Of a DNA stretch of 64,000 nt, positions 60,355 through 64,000 are shown in pieces. The DNA is from CAVXZE01 sp964615365 (GTDB lineage Bacteria > Myxococcota_A > UBA9160 > UBA6930). Within the stretch, counting starts at the first letter, position 1; every line of letters starts with the position of its first letter. The position numbers and the translations under genes are program-made. Below the pieces are notes generated by a model. The model saw only the letters and a list, made by a program, of their open reading frames with translations, was not told the origin of the DNA and searched no databases. Location: contig CAZTOU010000015.1 of the NCBI GenBank assembly GCA_964615365.1, forward strand, positions 1 through 64,000, read 5' to 3'.

Positions 60355-60368
60355 GGGAGGGGATTCGA

Positions 60369-61928
60369 GTGGCGGACTACGATGCGATCGTGGTGGGCGC
60401 GGGCCACAACGGCCTGGCTGCCGCCAGCATACTCGCCAGGAACGGGCTTCGGGTCCTGTGCCTGGAGAAGACCCGCTGGCCGGGAGGGATGGCGTCCACC
60501 AAGGAGCTCTTCAAGGGCTACAAGCATAGTGTCGGTGCGTGGGCGCTCCTGGTGTTTCGCAACGAGATGCTGAAGCTGCTCGAGCTGGAGAAGTACGGTG
60601 TCGAGCTCCTCAAACCTCGCACCCACTATTGCGTCTTCGGCTCACGCGGCGATGCGCCGTTCATCGCCTACACCGATCAGGCCAAGCAGCTCGAGCACCT
60701 GATCACGGATCACGGCTCCGATGCGGTGCAGGGACTCGCCGGCCTGGTCGAGTATCTTCAGCCCTTCAAGGAGGTCGTCAACAGGGAGCTGCTGAAGGCT
60801 CCCGCGTCTCTCGACTCCCTGATCGCCGAGGCCCCCGACGCCAGGACCCGGGAGATCCTGCTGAGTGTCCTACACGACAGCGCCATGGGAGTGATCTCGA
60901 GATTCTTCCCCGATCCCGAGAGGCATCGCCACATCCAAGGTTCCCTTTCGGCATCCGCCATCGACGGCACCCACATGGGGCCCTACACACCGGGAAGCGC
61001 CCTCTCGCTCGCCTACCACTACACCATGGGCGACGAGTACACCTTCCGGATGCCCCGCGGCGGAATCGGGGCGCTCTCTCAGGCTCTCGTAGACGCGCTG
61101 GAAGCCAACGGAGGAGAAGTCCAGTACAAGGCACCCGTCGAGCGCTTCCTGCTGGAGGATGGGAAGGTCTCCGGCGTGGAGCTCCGAAGTGGCGACATGA
61201 TCACCGCCAAGGTGGTCCTCTCCAGCCTCGATGCCAGGACCACCTTCATGGGGCTCGTGGGAGAGGAGCATCTTCCCTCCCGGTTCGTAAACGCCGTGAA
61301 AGAGATCCGCTACGAGAACGGCTACGTCCAGATCCACCTCACCATGAAGGAGATGCCCGAGTACATCGGGGATCTCGCTTTCGTCAATGAGGACAACATT
61401 CGCTGGCTGATGGCCTACATCCCCGGGCCGGATCATCTCGCGCGCTGCTTCGATCAGTACCGGCGCGGTCAGGTACCCGACGATCCCACCAGCTACTGCT
61501 ATATGCCGAGCGTGCTGGACCCGAGCCTGGCACCCGAGGGACACTACACTTGTACCTTCTTCTCACACTACTTTCCCTACGCCATCGCGCAGGACAAGCA
61601 CGACGAGCTGAAGCGGGTGATGGCCGACCGGATGATCGACAAGATGGCCGAGCGCGCCCCCAACTTCCGGGACGCCATCGTCGATCAGGTGGTTCTCACC
61701 CATCAGTACTTCGAGAAGGCCTTCGGCATCACGGGGGGCGACTTCTGTCACGGCCTGCTTCACCCCGGCCAGATGTGGGACCGGCGGCCCGTGGCGGGAT
61801 GGGCCAACTACCGGACGCCGGTGGACAACCTCTTCATGTGCGGTTCCTCGTGCCACCCGGGGCCCGGAGTCACCGGTGTTCCTGGCTACAACGCTGCGCA
61901 GGAAGTGCTCAAGAGCTGGCAGGGCTGA
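60369..61928 (+). CDS. FAD-dependent oxidoreductase (phytoene desaturase-like)
   Basis: A 519-residue CrtI/RetSat-type flavoprotein. FAD motifs: YDAIVVGAGHNGLAAASILARNGLRVLCLEK at the N-terminus and LFMCGSSCHPGPGVTGVPGYNAA at the C-terminus. MPRGGIGALSQALVDALEANGGEV is the typical substrate-domain segment. Substrate unknown; a lipid or isoprenoid is likely. The GTG has GGGAGGGG upstream. Probably controlled by the adjacent TetR protein. Confidence 0.9.
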   Translation: MADYDAIVVGAGHNGLAAASILARNGLRVLCLEKTRWPGGMASTKELFKGYKHSVGAWALLVFRNEMLKLLELEKYGVELLKPRTHYCVFGSRGDAPFIAYTDQAKQLEHLITDHGSDAVQGLAGLVEYLQPFKEVVNRELLKAPASLDSLIAEAPDARTREILLSVLHDSAMGVISRFFPDPERHRHIQGSLSASAIDGTHMGPYTPGSALSLAYHYTMGDEYTFRMPRGGIGALSQALVDALEANGGEVQYKAPVERFLLEDGKVSGVELRSGDMITAKVVLSSLDARTTFMGLVGEEHLPSRFVNAVKEIRYENGYVQIHLTMKEMPEYIGDLAFVNEDNIRWLMAYIPGPDHLARCFDQYRRGQVPDDPTSYCYMPSVLDPSLAPEGHYTCTFFSHYFPYAIAQDKHDELKRVMADRMIDKMAERAPNFRDAIVDQVVLTHQYFEKAFGITGGDFCHGLLHPGQMWDRRPVAGWANYRTPVDNLFMCGSSCHPGPGVTGVPGYNAAQEVLKSWQG

Positions 61929-61992
61929 AGCGGAGCCTCCACGGGAGGATGCCCCCGAAGTTCGTGGATCCCGATCACTGACGAGGTCTCCG

Positions 61993-63462
61993 ATGCGCAT
62001 CGTTCGCACGCTCGCCTTTCTGCTGCTAGCAGTCGCGTTTACGGGTCTGGGCGTATGGCTCGGCCGCAGCGATCCCGGGCGGCGCGCCACCCGGGCGGTC
62101 CACCACACCGTGGTGGACGCGGTGGTGGAGCGCACCGACCTGAGTCTCCGCCAGCGAGTCCTGCTGGAACACCCGCAAATCCTTCAGGCCATCCGCCGGG
62201 GCGGGAGCTTCGGAGGCGACTTCTCGCCGGTGGTGGCTCAGAACATGTTCTCCCGCGATCCGGAGGTGATCGACGAGGCCCGCGCAATGACGCGCGTGAT
62301 CGAGGTGGCACCGCGCACTTGGCACATCCGCCTGCCCATCGCGAACGCGGCGCTCTTCGAGACGGACGCGGGACTCGTGCTCGTGGACACGGGCATGGCG
62401 CCCGCGGGTCCGGCCATCCGGGACGCGATTCGCCAGGTGAGTGACCGCCCTATTCATACGATCGTGTATACCCATGGCCACGTGGATCACGCCTACGGGA
62501 CCTGGGCCCTGGTGGAGTCCGGCGAGACCCCCGAGATCGTGGCACACGAGCGCCTTCCGGCGCGATTCGAGCGCTACATCAGGTTGCGCGGCTCGATCGC
62601 CCGCTCCATGAGCCAGCCGCTCGAGCAGTTGCCCGCGAGCCGCGACGATCTCGTCTGGCCCACCCGAACCTTCCGCGACCGCTTGGAGCTGGAGATCGGC
62701 GGGGAGACCTTCGTCCTGGTGCATCATCCCGCGGAGACCGACGACCATCTGTACGTCTGGGTGCCGGACCGGAGGGTTCTCGCATCGGCCGACTACTACC
62801 AGGGATTTCTGCCGAACGCCGGTAACGGCAAGCGGCCGCAGCGCTACGTGGAGGAGTGGGCGGAAGCGTTGCGGGAGATGGCGGCCCTGGAGCCCCGCAT
62901 CCTGCTCCCCGCACACGGGGAGGCCATCGAGGATCCGACGGTCCTCCACGAAGACCTGCTGGTGCTGGCCGAGGCGCTCGAGTTCATCGTCGAGCGCACG
63001 CTAGCCGGACTGAACGCCGGTCTACGCAAGGACCAGGTGTTCCGCTCCGTGGAGCTGCCCGAGCGGCTGGCGTCTCATCCCACCCTTGTCGCCCAGTACG
63101 TTTCGGTGCAGGACATCTCGAAGATGGTCATCAGGCGCTGGACCGGATGGTGGGACGACCTGCCTTCGCACTGGTCCCCGGCACCCTTGGAAGCTCAGGC
63201 AGCTGTGATCGCGGGGCTGGCTGGCGGCAGCGGTGCGCTGGTCTCCGCCGCGCGCGCCACCTTCGCCAGCGACCTGCAGCTGGCCAGCCATCTCGCCGAC
63301 TGGGCGTGGCTCGCCGCACCCGATGACCCCGACGTGCAGCAGCTCGTAGTCGATGTCTACCTGGCGCGAATCGTCGATACGCGCAGCAACACCCAGGAGA
63401 TGCTGGCCTACCTCGACGCGATGGCGGCGGCCCGCAGCCGACAGCTCGAACAAAGACCTTGA
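61993..63462 (+). CDS. Metallo-beta-lactamase-fold hydrolase with alkylsulfatase-like dimerisation region
   Basis: A 489-residue protein with an N-terminal membrane anchor or signal (TLAFLLLAVAFTGLGVWLG), so probably periplasmic. The hydrolase domain (about 100-320) has THGHVDHAYG as the HxHxDH motif, VHHPAETDDHLYVW and LPAHGEAI for the other metal ligands. The C-terminal 150 residues resemble the helical dimerisation region of linear alkyl sulfatases; the SCP2-like lid is absent. It converges on another sulfatase-type gene. Confidence 0.85.
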   Translation: MRIVRTLAFLLLAVAFTGLGVWLGRSDPGRRATRAVHHTVVDAVVERTDLSLRQRVLLEHPQILQAIRRGGSFGGDFSPVVAQNMFSRDPEVIDEARAMTRVIEVAPRTWHIRLPIANAALFETDAGLVLVDTGMAPAGPAIRDAIRQVSDRPIHTIVYTHGHVDHAYGTWALVESGETPEIVAHERLPARFERYIRLRGSIARSMSQPLEQLPASRDDLVWPTRTFRDRLELEIGGETFVLVHHPAETDDHLYVWVPDRRVLASADYYQGFLPNAGNGKRPQRYVEEWAEALREMAALEPRILLPAHGEAIEDPTVLHEDLLVLAEALEFIVERTLAGLNAGLRKDQVFRSVELPERLASHPTLVAQYVSVQDISKMVIRRWTGWWDDLPSHWSPAPLEAQAAVIAGLAGGSGALVSAARATFASDLQLASHLADWAWLAAPDDPDVQQLVVDVYLARIVDTRSNTQEMLAYLDAMAAARSRQLEQRP

Positions 63463-63471
63463 CCGTCCGCT

Positions 63472-63486
63472 GTCGCTCCGCGCGAC
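63472..63486. terminator. Small hairpin between convergent genes
   Basis: GTCGC-TCCGC-GCGAC forms a 5-bp stem in the 44-bp space between two convergent stops. Short, no T-tract; a terminator role is only possible. Confidence 0.3.
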
Positions 63487-63506
63487 GATGTGCGACCGCG
63501 CGGCGA

Positions 63507-64000
63507 CTACGGCGACACGATGGCGAAGCTCGGATTCGGGGCTTCGAGCAGCCTGAAGAAGGAGAGCAGCGCGAGGCGGCTTCCGTCTACCTCCAGATCC
63601 TTGGAGAAGATCGCCTCGCGTAGCCCGACCTGCCGCATCGCCAGCCGGAGGAAGAAGTCCCGGGTGAGCCGGATCGTCGCATCGGCCTCGGGATCGGGAT
63701 CGCGGCGCTTGTGATGGAGGACGGCGTTCTCCACCGTGAGCACGTGGGACTGCCCCAGGTCGCTGAAGACGAAGTTGATCGTCGTCTCCTTCCCCTGCGC
63801 CCTTGGACCATCGAGACGCGCGGCCATCGAGTCGAAGAAGCGCTCCATCGGCACCTGACGTAGGACGTCCACCGCCGCCGCGAGCTCGATTCCGGACCGC
63901 TTCACGCCGTTGCGCAGCTCGTGGGCGCCGGTCAGGTAGACGTCGCGCCAGGGGCCCGACTCGGATTGGTAGCCGAGCTGGTCGTAGGCCCGGGCGAGGA
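63507..64000 (-). CDS. C-terminal part of an alkyl sulfatase (SdsA/BDS1-like), cut by the window end
   Basis: The frame stays open to the window edge, so only the last 164 residues or so are visible. RAYDQLGYQSESGPWRDVYLTGAHELRNGV is the end of the dimerisation domain, and ERFFDSMAARLDG onwards, with VLTVENAVLHHKR and ADATIRLTRDFF, is the SCP2-like C-terminal domain of linear alkyl sulfatases. The metallo-hydrolase domain should lie beyond 64000. Confidence 0.88.
   Translation of the reverse strand, partial: LARAYDQLGYQSESGPWRDVYLTGAHELRNGVKRSGIELAAAVDVLRQVPMERFFDSMAARLDGPRAQGKETTINFVFSDLGQSHVLTVENAVLHHKRRDPDPEADATIRLTRDFFLRLAMRQVGLREAIFSKDLEVDGSRLALLSFFRLLEAPNPSFAIVSP

Overview
The window is high-GC bacterial DNA (roughly two thirds G+C by eye), with many GTG and TTG starts and frequent ATGA or GTGA stop-start overlaps. 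Gene order (M23 peptidase-secA-argJ, rpsB-tsf-pyrH-frr-uppS-dxr-rseP-tsaB, psd-pssA-leuA-leuB-asd-like-truA), DUF4215-type Cys-rich repeats and a Cys-Gly/hydrophobic/Arg-rich C-terminal tail on a secreted protein point to a Gram-negative of the deltaproteobacterial lineage, perhaps Myxococcota. That placement is inference.

Layout. 0.07-2.8 kb: a secreted Cys-rich/LVIVD protein, convergent with rarA across a perfect hairpin. 4.3-12.6 kb: nadK-recN, an FHA protein, an envelope M23 peptidase, secA-argJ. 12.8-27.6 kb: a dense housekeeping block for translation (rpsB, tsf, frr, rplM, rpsI, truA, tsaB), UMP kinase, isoprenoid and undecaprenyl synthesis, RseP, phosphatidylethanolamine synthesis and leucine synthesis. 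28.0-29.9 kb: pyrG behind a near-consensus promoter, then tRNA-Val(CAC) and tRNA-Arg(CCG).

29.9-37.5 kb is accessory: a degraded copy of tRNA-Arg with a twin-hairpin insert, 51-bp direct repeats around a methyltransferase, a 23-bp perfect repeat at 29.87 and 37.51 kb, and a broken nucleotidyltransferase gene. 33.3-40.7 kb is an acyl-CoA metabolic region: a FAD oxidoreductase, two overlapping family III CoA-transferases (only one keeps the catalytic Asp), an acyl-CoA dehydrogenase, a crotonase-fold protein and a polyferredoxin, with a perfect 12-bp palindrome between the divergent units. 41.0-49.6 kb: an M28 peptidase, a 7-TM plus 101-residue protein module, a KaiC-like/PPDK fusion, a PilZ protein, a defective Rieske-like lipoprotein, a YhhN-like protein and a DUF3365 protein.

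49.7-53.1 kb is a light-response locus: a MerR-B12 regulator with CarH-type cobalamin residues, AT-rich palindromes, a DUF523/DUF1722 protein and relics of an SDR and a chalcone-isomerase-like gene. 53.1-58.0 kb is redox-related: ovothiol synthase OvoA beside a threonine-synthase-like PLP enzyme, a CDGSH protein, and internally deleted peroxiredoxin and acyltransferase genes. 58.1-59.2 kb holds a second copy of the 7-TM/small-protein module. The end has a TetR regulator, a second FAD oxidoreductase, a metallo-beta-lactamase-fold protein and the C-terminus of an alkyl sulfatase.

The best candidates for undescribed biology are the duplicated 7-TM/small-protein module, the OvoA/PLP pair and the asymmetric CoA-transferase pair with its palindromic operator.
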